64,000 nucleotides of DNA from Escallonia rubra. Its lineage: Eukaryota > Streptophyta > Magnoliopsida > Escalloniales > Escalloniaceae. Each line of letters begins with the position of its first letter. Position 1 is the stretch's first letter. This document shows positions 43,537 to 54,699 of this stretch, piece after piece. The DNA is taken from NCBI GenBank assembly GCA_033065855.1, contig JAVXUO010001488.1, forward strand, positions 744,001 to 808,000, read 5' to 3'. The notes under the pieces were generated by a model that was not told the DNA's origin, searched no databases, and saw nothing but the letters and a program-made list of their open reading frames with translations. The translations under genes and the position numbers were made by a program.

Positions 43537-46500
43537 ATGGCGGGTATGGCCACATTCAAGTTGTCTCGGTGCCCCTGTTTCAACCCGCCATCATCGTCAT
43601 CATTGAAACCCTTCACGTTCCCAATGCGGGGTTTACCCGAAAAACCTGGCCGACCCAGATTCCCAAGTAGCTTCCTATATGAGAATTTTCTTGAACTAAT
43701 GTCACATTTGCGTTTACTAATTAATCCTATTTACTTTTGGGGTTTTTTTCTTTTTCAGAAATTTATGCCTTCTCTAGCAATGATATAAAGGTTGGCAGCA
43801 ACATTGAAGTGGATGGAGCTCCTTGGAAAGTTATAGGTACTAATGCTGCTCCTGCTATTACTACTACTGATACCCATTTGGTTATACTTAAGTCTATGCA
43901 ATTGTTTAGGATTCTTTTCTTGTGGCATGGACTCTTATATTTGACTCATTTACTTTATGGCGTGCATTGTGATGCTTCATGTAGATGTTCAAAGTGAAAT
44001 GGATAGTGAGCATTAGCAATATGGTGAACGGAGAAAGTTATGTATATGTAGGTAGTTCTTTACTCATTCACAGCTGCACTGGGAGTTTGTGCCATTTTCC
44101 TTTGCTTGATTATTCCAAATCGAGTGCATTCGTACAATGGACTGGACTGGCAAAAAGTAATTTAGTACTAAAAAGATTGCACTTTTCCAGAGACGCGTGA
44201 ACGAAAAACGACGGAAAAACTTGAACAGACTCAAATTCCGGGGCGGAATAATTATGCATTTTTGTTCTTAAGTTGCTAGGATGGTCCAGTTGGATTCTTT
44301 CTTAGACTTTCTCACTTTTACTAGAGCCTTTGGATTGCGATTCCCGTGGGAAAGTGTGATAGTGTGATACTGATCATAAGAAGATACGTATCTTTTTTTT
44401 TTTTCTTCTTTCTCCACCGGACTGTTTGAAGAACAACAGCATTGCCTTTGAAAATGTGTGGCTCATGATATGGCATTGGCAATATGGTGGTGTGCAGTGC
44501 AGAATGAAATTGGTGCTTACGGTTTGCATTGTGTACTGTAATGCTTTATCTAGATGTTTGTTCCATTACATAGTGAAATGGGTAGTGATTAGAGAAGTCA
44601 AGTACTTAAGTTAGCAACAGGGTGATACGAGAAAGTTATGACCGTTTGAATTTCTGTATCTGAAAAGATTAAAAAAACTGCTTTTTTTTTCTTTTCTCTT
44701 TGCTTAGCTCTTAGGATGGTAACTACTGGTAATCACTGGTGACTTCATACCAACCATCACATTGTAAGAATATCACTTTCCTCCCTCACTGCCAGAATAT
44801 GCCCGGAAATTTACCACTTTCTATTACACCTCAAATTGGCTTCCAAATTTCTTTACACCTCAATGAGGAATTCCTTCACTTCCACTGAATGAGGCATTTA
44901 GGCCTTGCACACTATAAGGAATCACCATAACACCGCTTCCCCTCTCCTTACCTACCCTGGATCCCTCATTTTGCACTGAACTGTTCAATTTACACAGAAC
45001 CTGACTCCCTTCTTTTTGCCTTTCCTCCTTGTTGCTGGCTTTGGCCCACTTCAATGCCAATGTGGTGTTCATTATTATGTCAACTTATCTTAATAAATGA
45101 ACAAAGATAAGACCATTTACGAGGGAATCCATTTCTCTCATCTGCCTGGTTCAGGATCTGCTTGTGCCTTTTGGCTTTAGCCACCTCTAAGCTAGGACCT
45201 TATGTACTTAGTGTGATGAGTAGGTATGGGTGTCGGCTTTATTTTTCTAGTGACCCTATGTAGTCATATGAGTAGAGTTGCTGATAACACGTTGGAACGC
45301 CACCTATAATTCTTTATTTCCAACAAGAAATTCTTTTGTTTATGAACAAAACCACTTTATTTAAATTTGAGAAAACTCATGAGACATGAAAAAAAAAACT
45401 TCGGAAGGAGGCATTAATGCATAGCAGTGAGAAATTAGAGTTAGGACTATAATCATGAGGTGGCATTATATGATCGGCTATTGGTGTCATCATTTATATG
45501 ATCATCTGCGCGGGAGAAGTGTTTAACGACTGACCATATTAATGAAGGTTTCATTTTTATCCAAATATGTAATATTTGTGTGACGAGTTGGAGGCATTGT
45601 CTTTGCTTCTATCTCTGTTGACAATGTGAGTTACACAGTGGAAAACTTAAAGTGCATGTGTTCTTTGACGCAGATCATCCATATTGAAAGAGAGGTATAC
45701 TCTATCCTCTAATGGGGAGGAGGTAAGTAATAACGGCAAGAGTAACAGTCTGAGTCTCTTTTGTCTTCAGATCGAAGCTAGAACCCTTCTTTTCAATTTT
45801 TCGTAATCTTGTTGATCTGTTGTTTCTCAAATTCAAAGTGAAATATACTTGATTATGCGCCCTCTGGCTCCTACTAAAACCTACTTACAATCAAAATTCC
45901 GATGGTCTTCTAAACTTCTAATGTTTGTCTTATCCTCGTAAGAAGTTTTGTTTTCACTTTGTCATGTGGTGCATATTATACTTTGTCGGTGATATTCATA
46001 TAAGAGGCACCCTGTTATAGTCATTTGTCATTGTTCTTGTGCATCATCAATCATGCTGGAATCTTTAGTTTCCACGACTGAATCATGTTATATGGACCAA
46101 CTATAATACCGAATCCTAGGAATAATGGTGTAGCCAAATGTTCACGTATTGTTTTCTTTTTTGCTTTTCGCTATGGTTGGCTGAGCCCACCAGTGGGCTG
46201 TTTGGGGGTGTAATGGGGGAAGGCAGATAGTTGCATTTTCATCCAAAATTTTCCTTTTGCAGAGTTTCTTCATGTGAAACCTGGTAAAGGGGCTGCTTAT
46301 GTGAGGACCACAATGCGCAATTATGTGACAGGAAATTCAGTCGAGAAAACTTTCCGAGCTGGAAGTAAGGTAATACCCAGCACAGAAAGCTGACAACTTC
46401 CTTTTCATCTCTTTTTATAATACTACGCCGTATAATTGATGAAGTTCTCAAAGCAATTATATACTCCATCCATTTCATGATTTCTGTGCCCTTTGATTTG

Positions 46501-49500
46501 TTGTGGATTCTTCGACTTTACTCATTGTGTTTAACCTAGCTTGACTTGTTTAACAATTACATGTTTAATCTTTATCCATCATATGAGTTAAATTCAATTT
46601 TAACATGTTCAAATCCTATTCTAGAAATTTGTAAAAAGTCAAAGGGGATAAAAATCATGAAATGGAGGGAGTATCATTTTTGTTTGGGGAATGTATCCTC
46701 TATAATAAAGGACCTACAGTTACAATTGGGGATTGTATCCTGGTGTCTGTGGCTGGAACTTCCCTTCATAGAGCTACATGCGCTGTTATTACGAAACTGC
46801 CTATGGTCTATATAACCTTTTGTATTCGAATTGAATTGAATCAATTGATCATGTTAGCTGTGGAGGTTGTAACTTTCCCTGAGATATTTATAAGTAGCTT
46901 CAATTGTAAAGCTTTTTAAGCGATTTTTTCAACTTGCTTTCTGAAGAAGTTGTTGTGCTTATCTCTTGGGCTCTGGAATTCCTAAATAATCACAACTTGA
47001 CTCCAAGTTTTTTCCCAAAGAGTCATGACAAGAGGATTTGCCTTTTAAAATGACCATAAAGTGGGCCAAACATTAATCTTCATGCTGTTGAAATTTTTTT
47101 ATTAACAAGTTTGTAATATAAATTGATTGATTGACCAATCTCCCCTACATTTGTGATGCAGTAGTAATGCATGGAAACTCGGAATGATCAGATTGAATTG
47201 TTTTTTATAGTTTATATGTTCGATTTTGGGGATAAATTGGTCTATAGAATTGTAATTTAGATTATTTAGAATATTAGTATATGATATTCTAGAATATCTG
47301 TTGTAAGGGGTATTTTGGTACTTAGCTCTAGATTAGGTTTAAGAACTTCTCTATTTAAGCAGTTGTAATCCTCTTCATAATTGATGATTACTGCTGATTA
47401 TTAAGAATTTCTTTGAACACTTGGGTGTTTACTCAAACAAGCACTTAGGCCTGGACAAGTTGATTCAATCCTTATTTAGGGGTGCAATTTAATCCACCTC
47501 CCCGATTGATATCGTATCTCGGGACCCCCTATTCTTCCTGCATCACTCTGCCTGATGATCAAGGCACACTTCTCAGAGATTCCACAGAGTAATTGCATAA
47601 AGAAGATACTCATGCTCTTTCTGCATATTTGGTTTAAAATTTTTTTCACTTCACTTTGGTTTTATTTTTTTCTCCAGATAGAACCTGCAAATATCGTGAA
47701 GGAGACAAAGCAATATACATACAAGGATGGGGCCCAGTTTGTTTTCATGGACCTGGTATGTTTTGAGATTAGATAGGTATTCTTCTTATATGTCTTGTTT
47801 CTGTTTTTATGAAACCATTAAAGCGACTCGAGGAAAACCTTGATGAACCATTAGAGAAGAACAAAGAGGAAAAGAAAAATCCTTCGCATTGTTACCCTGT
47901 TTGCTCGATTTTATTACCTTGTGTTTCATATGTAGGTTCTTAAACCATGTTAGGGGGCCCAAATTGGCCACCACGTTGGGTGAAGTATGGCAAACATTGT
48001 TAGCGTTTGATTGGAAAAATTTTATTTAGGGATTGTTGGCTAAACATTAGTTGTTGCAACGAGCTCTAGATAAGTTAGAGAGAAATTTGTACGACTTTCA
48101 CCAAGTGCCTAATGAAGTTGGAGTTCATTGGTGTATGTGGGATTGTCTGTGGGGTCCATGTTAATTGATGGTGGTGGTTCTGAGCTGTGGGTAAGGTGCT
48201 GTCGATGCTCTGCGGCTAAGGGAAGTTTGGCCACAAGGGTCAACTTCCGGCTGAAGGTAATGTGAGTGTTGAGGTGGTTTGGGTGGTGGCTTGATGTGTT
48301 CTTTGGAGGCAGCCTGAGACAAATAGTGGGGGTTGTGTATTATGGAAGGTGGGGAGAAGGATATGCGGTACTTGTAGAAGCAAGGAAGGAAGAGAGGAGA
48401 GATTATAGGACTTTTTGTTGTCTTTTAAGTACGTTTTACGATGTTTTGCAATTGTTTGGGAGCAAGTTTTAGGCGTTTAGAATTGGATTATCGTCAAGGT
48501 CCAAGTTTTTCAGTTGAGAGACATAAGCATTACATTCTAAGGGTAATCTCAGTGTGGCTCAGTACTAAAGCAAATACGCAATTCTTGGCGTTTCAGTTAT
48601 GCCTGATTGTAAGATACTTTAATAACACCTTATCTTGTAGAATCTGATGTGTATGTAGTGGATTCATTTGTGTTATGGGAAAAGGGCTAGCTCATTGCAC
48701 GATCCCACTTCGTGGGAAGAGTTATAGATGCTGAATGTGCTAAATATCAAATTAGGTTGATAATTTAATTCGCTGAATATGCTGAATGAATGTCAGCCTA
48801 ATTTGTATAAGCATTTGTAACTTTCCGGAAGTAGTCGCATAATTGTTTACTATATACCGCACTTGGCAAAATTTGATCTTAAGTGAGAGCTGCAACTCAT
48901 CCATCAGAAAGTATTTGCTATATTTGCCACTGGGGTCAAGTAGATGGAATGCATGTCACAGCCAAGTGGATGGAAGACTCTCTTTTATTTTTCTTCATGC
49001 CAAAATGTTGTAATGTTACTGAAACCTACTCTCTTCATTTTCTTCATGTCAACATGGTGTAAGGTTACTGGAAACCCATATACTCTCCTTCATTTATATT
49101 ACGTAATACTATCAGTTGGAAGACCAGTTAGCATAATTACAAAAGAAATGTGAAAGGGGAAAGTGCTTTAGATTTGAAGTATCTAATCTTGCAGAGTTCA
49201 TTTGAAGAATTTCGTCTTAACGCCTCAGATGTTGGAGACAAGACAAAGTGGCTGAAAGAAGGCATGGATTGCAATTTGCTATTCTGGAACGGAAAAGTAT
49301 TTTTCCAGGCTGATTTTGTTAACCTTTGTCAATTTTGTATCACGTGTGACTGCTCGCGTCCTTTTTGTTACGATTTCCTGACCAGTTAACAAATGCTAAA
49401 TATGGTTGCAGGTTATTGATTTTGATCTACCCATCACGGTTAAGTTGACAGTAGTAGAAGTTGATCCTGGTCTTCGAGGTGACACAGCACAAGGTAGTGT

Positions 49501-50242
49501 CTTCAGTATTCTTGTAAAACTTTCAGTTCAGTGAATTTGCGCATCAAACTGCGTCTTTGGGATCAAAGTCGGCAAGTCAATCAATTGTCATGACGTCCTA
49601 TTCTTGGTCCATACTTTCCTTGGGAAAATATCAGCTCTGTCATCTAATCATCTTGCCACATATGATAACACTCTTGCACTCTATTGTTCCAGCTTGGCTA
49701 CCCTCCCTGTGCTGAGAAATATCTTAGCTGATCAAGCACATGTTTTTTTGTTTTCGGAAATTGGGTCGGAAATCAAATGTTGAGAAAGCATGGATTCTCG
49801 ATTGTGAAATGAGGTAGACTCGTCTGCTACTGGAGACTTTCGAGTCGACAGTACAACCGAACCTCTTCAGTTGGTAGGCTCTCATCACACAGTCTCAACC
49901 AGATGTGTCCCCAAGGCTCGCCTAGTTCAGTCTCACTTTCGGATATTAGGAGCTTATGAGCACTTATGCATGCCACTCTGGAATGCATAGGATAGTAATG
50001 TTCGAGTTACAGGATCCGTGGACCACTACCTTTTTCGTCTACATGCGTGTGCTATCGTAGGGTTTGAAATGCTCTTCTTATAATTCTTCCTTCTGCCATC
50101 AACTTCTGTGTGCTGTATGGCAGGTGGATCCAAACCAGCAACACTTGACACAGGTGCTGTAGTAAATGTTCCATTGTTCGTCGAAAGAGGCCAAGAGATA
50201 TTGGTGGATACTAGAAGTGGGCAATACATGAGCCGTGCTTAA
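43537..50242 (+). CDS. Plastid elongation factor P (EF-P)
   Basis: Seven exons in correct phase: 43537-43666, 43759-43836, 46263-46369, 47678-47755, 49195-49296, 49412-49493 and 50124-50242, giving 231 aa. The first ~45 residues are Ser/Pro/Arg-rich with few acidic residues, a chloroplast transit peptide. The mature part has the three EF-P OB-type domains: [20 protein letters not shown]; the loop [11 protein letters not shown] whose lysine sits at the ribosomal P-site tip; and the C-terminal signature [20 protein letters not shown] with [16 protein letters not shown]. Role: relieves ribosome stalling at proline runs in plastid translation. Introns 2-4 are 1.3-2.4 kb and host a MITE and LTR debris. 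It converges with the PPR gene 300 bp downstream. Confidence 0.95.
43860..44640. repeat. Diverged local duplication in EF-P intron 2
   Basis: Two segments, about 43955-44047 and 44515-44640, share phrases in the same order: TTGCATTGTG, ATGCTT, TAGATGTT, AGTGAAATGG(A/G)TAGTGA, TTAGCAA and GAGAAAGTTATG. This suggests an old duplication within the intron. Confidence 0.5.
46462..46673. mobile_element. Stowaway-type MITE in EF-P intron 3
   Basis: Element 46464-46671 has inverted ends CTCCATCCATTTCATGATT and its near-exact complement (AATCATGAAATGGAGGGAG), flanked by TA on both sides. It is 208 bp long with an AT-rich interior: a classic Tc1/mariner-derived Stowaway element. Confidence 0.92.
47215..47545 (+). 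mobile_element. LTR-like remnant in EF-P intron 3
   Basis: Promoter-like TATTTAAGCAG (47352-47362) is followed by a segment (47423-47502) that recurs in diverged form at 59825-59890: both have GTGTTTAC, AGTTGATxxAATCCTT, TTTAGGGGT and CCACCTC in order. This is consistent with fragments of one LTR family. Exact ends were not resolved. Confidence 0.4.
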
Positions 50243-50541
50243 ATTGCTCAGAATCATTTCTGTCATCTGCCGGAGATTTTCCACATCTATGCCTTATTAT
50301 CAACCGGCTTCTTTGACTTTTGGAGTAAGCGACAAATACCTGGACTGCAATTATAGAAGAGTTGTAGATCTCGAAAACTTGTCTCAAATACTGAAAAAAT
50401 GAAATCATGGGTTATATATGTACTCAATAGGAAAAACCCCATAGCAAATAGCTCTTTTGTATGAGGAGATGCAAGACATGCTAACTTTTCTAGCATATAT
50501 GTAAATGTGTAACTCTCATTCTATTTCTAGTCATAGTGCAG
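50243..50541. other. Convergent gap between EF-P and PPR genes
   Basis: 299 bp between the two stop codons hold both 3' UTRs. The transcripts may overlap. No other gene. Confidence 0.5.
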
Positions 50542-52086
50542 CTAAGCATAGTCTCTAGGCTTCTGCTGTGGAACCACCCCAATTTTCAATGCTGCGCCAT
50601 ATACATTACAAGCACTGGATGTTATTCCCTGTAGGTTGAACTCATTGATCAAAATGTCAAAAGGGATTCTGTTGGGCATTCTACTCCCTTCATACATGAG
50701 TGAAAATGCAGACATTGCTTCCTTGAGATTTCCCTCGACAGAGAGTGCTCCAATAACATTGGTAAATGTGATCGTCCTGGGAGAATACCCGATCCTAACA
50801 GTCTCCTGAAGATGTACCAGAGCCTTGTCTACCTCCTTCCCAATGCATAATGACTCAATCACCAGGTCATTTGCGACGGGGCAAATGACATAAGCACCAT
50901 TCTTCATTGTCTCAAACACTTCATACACATCTTGTAACAGCTCTTTTTCCTTTCGAGATCTCCTGCACAAGCCTCTCAATAGTGTGTTCATCAGCCTCTC
51001 ATCCACTTCAAAACCACTCCCAACCATTTCTCTATAAATCCCCAATGCTGCCCGAATCTCGCCCCACTTCAACAACCCATGCAACAATGTGCTATAACTG
51101 ATACAATCAGGAGCACAATTCCTCTCCTTCATTTGGTTCAGTAAACGAATACCATCCAATGGTCTTCCCTCCTTAAAATACCCATTAAACAGGGTATTAA
51201 AACTAACCACATTTGGAATCAATCCCATCTCCTCAGCCTCATCAAGCAATTCCACTGCTTCATTGGATCTACCCACCTTACAAAAACCATCCATAACCGC
51301 GGTATATGTATAAATATCTGGCTTCTTTGAAGATTTCTTGATTTTCATCAACATTTCATAAGCTTCTTCTATCCTCCCCACATAGCACAACCCCTTTAAC
51401 AAGCAGTTGTAGATGTTAATCGTTGGTTCACATCCTACGCTTCCCATGACCCGAATAACCTCGAAAGCCTTCTGCAGCCGCCCCTTTCTGCACAATGAAT
51501 TCATCAAGTCGGTAAAAGTTGCAACATTGGGTTGAAACCCATTCTCGACCATTTCAACTAAAACCCTATAGGCCTCACTGGGATCATCTTTCTTGCAGTA
51601 ACATTTCACCAGAATGGAATATGTCAAACTATCTGGCACAAGCTCAAAATAAGACGATAAGTTGGAGTACAATTTCAATGCGCTTTCGATCTCACTGGCT
51701 CTTACCAATGCCATGAGAAGGTCATTGAAATGGGATATGGTCTGAATTTCGTCACTGCTCTTGACGAAATCAGTAATCTTGATTGTATGGGTAGTGGGTA
51801 ATTCTCTGATTCTATCGACAATATGTCGAACATCTCGTGTGCGTAACTTGTCATTTTTCTTGACGACGCGGAGGGTGTTTGGAGGCGTGCTTTGTGAAGG
51901 GTTTGGCAGGGCTGCAAAGAGAAGCAACTTGCATTCACGGGTCTTACCGCGGTTGGTTGAGAAGAAAGGACGATTGGGTGAGATGAATTGAAGAGAAGAG
52001 TGAGGAAGAGGGGAGGGTAGAAGGCTTGAAGATGGAAATGAACAACGCATGTCAGTGTAGTGAACAGCCAAATCCGGAGATGGCAT
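50542..52086 (-). CDS. P-class pentatricopeptide repeat protein
   Basis: Intronless, 514 aa from the ATG at 52086 (an internal Met at residue 13 is an alternative). The Ser/Pro-rich, acid-poor N terminus (1-60) looks like an organelle targeting peptide. From about residue 116 the protein is built of ~35-residue PPR motifs, about ten, e.g. PDSLTYSILVKCYCK, PNVATFTDLMNSLCRKG, PTINIYNCLLKGLC, PDIYTYTAVMDGFCKVG and PNVVSFNTLFNGYFKEG. There is no E or DYW domain. Role by family: sequence-specific RNA binding in mitochondria or chloroplasts (processing, stability, translation); the target transcript is unknown. One motif near residues 340-375 is stretched. Confidence 0.95.
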   Translation of the reverse strand: MPSPDLAVHYTDMRCSFPSSSLLPSPLPHSSLQFISPNRPFFSTNRGKTRECKLLLFAALPNPSQSTPPNTLRVVKKNDKLRTRDVRHIVDRIRELPTTHTIKITDFVKSSDEIQTISHFNDLLMALVRASEIESALKLYSNLSSYFELVPDSLTYSILVKCYCKKDDPSEAYRVLVEMVENGFQPNVATFTDLMNSLCRKGRLQKAFEVIRVMGSVGCEPTINIYNCLLKGLCYVGRIEEAYEMLMKIKKSSKKPDIYTYTAVMDGFCKVGRSNEAVELLDEAEEMGLIPNVVSFNTLFNGYFKEGRPLDGIRLLNQMKERNCAPDCISYSTLLHGLLKWGEIRAALGIYREMVGSGFEVDERLMNTLLRGLCRRSRKEKELLQDVYEVFETMKNGAYVICPVANDLVIESLCIGKEVDKALVHLQETVRIGYSPRTITFTNVIGALSVEGNLKEAMSAFSLMYEGSRMPNRIPFDILINEFNLQGITSSACNVYGAALKIGVVPQQKPRDYA

Positions 52087-52207
52087 CGCACCTATGACGA
52101 GCTACTAGCTCAAAAATTGTCCTTACATGACATTTTTGTAGGTTCTTAAATACGAAGCTCGTTCATAGATCAGGGGCCTCTTTGATATTTTTGCAGTTTT
52201 GGTTTCC

Positions 52208-52477
52208 TTTTTTTTTTGTACATAAAAGGCTAGACCGTAAGGTTCTAATCCAACCAGCATGGAGTATTGCATCTTGGGAACCTACAAGGCCGCCACATAC
52301 ATCTGAGCCCCCGATTTCCGCACCTATGTCGGTGCCGAAGCGCACAAGGACCCGTGTGTGGAGCACAAGCAGGGCGATGACGTAAGTTTGCCACCAACAA
52401 GTGCGGCGGGCAGGATTCGAACCCAAGTGAAAAACCTGAATTGAGATCCTGAGAACCGCTGAACCAACCCTTGTTGG
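52208..52477 (-). mobile_element. tRNA-derived SINE
   Basis: Read on the minus strand: a box A-like TGGTTCAGCGGTTCTCA (52466-52450), a perfect box B GGGTTCGAATCCT (52424-52412), a ~190-bp tRNA-unrelated body, and a terminal A10 (52217-52208). Spacing of the two boxes is tRNA-like. This is a pol III-type SINE. No target duplication was found. Confidence 0.8.
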
Positions 52478-52478
52478 C

Positions 52479-52596
52479 AAAACATGGGTGAAAATATCCA
52501 CCACTTCTTTCATCCAGAAGGTAATCAGAGCCAATTTTTTTCAAGATAGACTCGCGTGTCGCTAGTCATGTGTGATCCAAAAAAATGCCTTTTCGG
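52479..52596. repeat. ~110-bp direct repeat, copy 1
   Basis: This segment recurs at 53857-53970 in the same orientation: shared phrases are AAAACAT, ATATCCACCAC, AGAAGGTAATCAGAGCCAAT, TTTTTTCAAGATAG, CGCGTGTCGCTA and AAAAAAATGCC. It begins immediately next to the SINE. Confidence 0.85.
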
Positions 52597-52639
52597 AAAA
52601 TAGTCAAAACAGTTTAGCTTTCAATTTTAACCGTGGGAT

Positions 52640-53470
52640 GTTTAGTTGGAGTGTAGTTCGTTTTTTGTTTTCTTCTCTTACAATTTTTTTTAATTCTCAC
52701 CTTCCCTATTTGATACCACAAATAGAAATCCTCCATCACCCAACGTCGCTCATTACCATCAACTACAACCACCACAGGGTAGAAGCTTCTACGAATTCAA
52801 ATCAATTTTTTTGTAACTCTAAAAATTTTCGTGAAATTTTAGCTTCTATAATTAGATAGAACCCCAAAAAAATTGAATCAAAGCCCCAAAGAAATTGAAT
52901 CGGAGCTCAAAAGAAGTGGAGCTAACTTTAGACATAATTAATTGCAGTGATGGTTGTGGAGGTGTGTTGGATCATAGAGTTAAGGTATTTATTGAATGGT
53001 GGGGGTGGTGGAGGTAGTCTGTATGGTGGTGGAAGTTGGGTTGATGCGGGTGGGTTTAGTTGTGGTTCATGGCAGCGATTATGTAGGTATTATGGTTGTA
53101 GAGGTTGAAGGGAAGGCGAAGAGGGTGGGGTGGGCTTAGCATGTTGGCGATGGTGCTGGTAATACCAATGCCGGTGGCAACGGTATGCTGATGGTGGTGA
53201 TGTTGGAGAGCAAGGTTCAAGTGGTGATGATGGTGGCGAGCAAGGTTTTGGAGATGGTGGTCAATGGAGAACAAGGTTGAGAAAAATAAATTCCATTTGA
53301 TTTTGCTTCCAACAAAAGTTAAAAGGTGGATGTTAAAAGAAAAACTGAAAGTTCCACTGCGCCATTTGAAAATTGATTCGTAAAACTTTTTTTAAACAAA
53401 ATGCTAAAACTATCTACCAAACATCAATTTTTTCTTTTTAATCTCTAAAATTGTTTTAAACCTCGTCTAG
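52640..53470. mobile_element. Possible TIR element with GC-rich interior
   Basis: Left side GATGTTTAGTTGGAGTGTAG and, inverted, right side GATGTTTGGTAGATAGTTTT are similar. The interior 52940-53280 is rich in GGTGGTGATG phrases, like the other GC-rich element cores in this window. There is no coding capacity, and the ends are uncertain. Confidence 0.35.
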
Positions 53471-53705
53471 ATTATAAGAAGTGTTTATGATAATTTCAAC
53501 CTATTGAGATAGACATGAAAAATATCATGTAAGATGACAATGGATGTACAACGAACGTTTCACTTTATGGCATGTACTTGTAAGACCATGAATATCATGC
53601 GTGAAAACATTTTTCCGAATGCACTAGATCGATGTGGAAAGTGTGTTGTTAAGATCGCTTAGACAAGAGATTTAGTATCAATTAATGTCAAAACTACTTC
53701 GAGGA

Positions 53706-53768
53706 TGTCCCTTAGTATTCACACAAAAATTAAAAAAGGGATGTCCCTTAGTATTCACACAAAAAATA
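53706..53768. repeat. Short tandem duplication
   Basis: A ~31-bp phrase starting GGATGTCCCTTAGTATTCAC is present twice in tandem within AT-rich intergenic DNA. Confidence 0.85.
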
Positions 53769-53856
53769 AAAAGAACAAACTAACGCGAATTGAAGAACAA
53801 AGAACACAACCAATCAAAAGGGTAGTATGTACTTTCGATCTTAAACCACATAACAT

Positions 53857-53970
53857 CAAAACATAGGCGAAATATCCACCACTCCTTTCATCTAGAAGGT
53901 AATCAGAGCCAATGTTTTTTCAAGATAGTCCCGCGTGTCGCTAATCATGTGCGACCAAAAAAATGCCTCT
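53857..53970. repeat. ~110-bp direct repeat, copy 2
   Basis: Second copy of the repeat at 52479-52596, about 85-90% similar by eye, 1.38 kb apart. Confidence 0.85.
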
Positions 53971-54202
53971 TAAAACGTGAAAAACATTTCAAATATTTAT
54001 TTACATTGGTATAACGGGAGGCATTATTTTTACCTGCTAATACGCTACTTCTCTTCTTATTTGTCGCTAAAAAGTTGATTATTATCGCTAGTATTTTTTA
54101 GCGACGAAAAAAGGTGAAAAATGATACGAAGAGAGGAGAAAAGGAGATTTGCAACCAGACGTTACAGGCACCTCCCTAAATTAGTACCAGAGCATTCAAA
54201 AT

Positions 54203-54625
54203 TCAAAGCCGTACAGATCTACTCAATGCCTTCCAAGACCTGCTAATATCATCATCATCACCAACCTTTGCAGCACCTGCGACGTTTCCTTTTCTCCCTG
54301 CCGACAATCCCATCTTTGTTATTCGCGCACCAAGCACAGGCAGTTTCATCAACTTCCTGAAAACCTTCCGGAAGCCCAACCCACGGTGGCGCCGCCCTTG
54401 ACGCACCTGCGTGTGGAGCAGAGGCGGTGTCGGCAATGGTGGTGCCTGCAGCTGGGCACGAGCCAATGGTGGCTCGGACAGACTCCTGCCCAGTATGGCC
54501 TGGTTTAGCTGCACCTCGAAAGACATCCTTTCGAACCGGTCCATCAGCGTGCTCTCATCATCGTCTCCAAACCTTCTTAGCACCGCGTCCATTTCATCAT
54601 CCATTCTCCTCCCCATCACTGTCAT
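54203..54625 (-). CDS. Small basic protein of unknown function
   Basis: An intronless 140-codon frame on the minus strand from the ATG at 54625; later Mets at residues 4 and 8 are alternatives. The N-terminal third is acidic (MDDEMDAVLRRFGDDDES), followed by an amphipathic helix-like DRFERMSFEVQLNQAILGRS, a Pro-rich linker, and a basic GFRKVFRKLMKLPVLGARI region; the tail holds DDDDISRSWKALSRSV. Codon choice and GC content exceed the surroundings, which supports a real gene. I do not recognise the family; it reads like a plant-specific small protein. Upstream, a (TG)n repeat falls in its leader. Confidence 0.6.
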   Translation of the reverse strand: MTVMGRRMDDEMDAVLRRFGDDDESTLMDRFERMSFEVQLNQAILGRSLSEPPLARAQLQAPPLPTPPLLHTQVRQGRRHRGLGFRKVFRKLMKLPVLGARITKMGLSAGRKGNVAGAAKVGDDDDISRSWKALSRSVRL

Positions 54626-54638
54626 ACATATGTCTGTG

Positions 54639-54642
<4 letters not shown>

Positions 54643-54671
<29 letters not shown>

Positions 54672-54672
54672 T
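54643..54672. repeat. (TG)n microsatellite
   Basis: About 14 TG dinucleotides in the probable 5' leader of the small basic protein gene. Confidence 0.95.
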
Positions 54673-54699
54673 GTGGTTAGATTATAGAATGATGTGGGC

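Noticed and set aside
52412-52424. Perfect tRNA box B (GGTTCGAATCC) considered as a tRNA gene
   Set aside because: No cloverleaf or acceptor stem; the ~270-bp unit with an A tail is a SINE.
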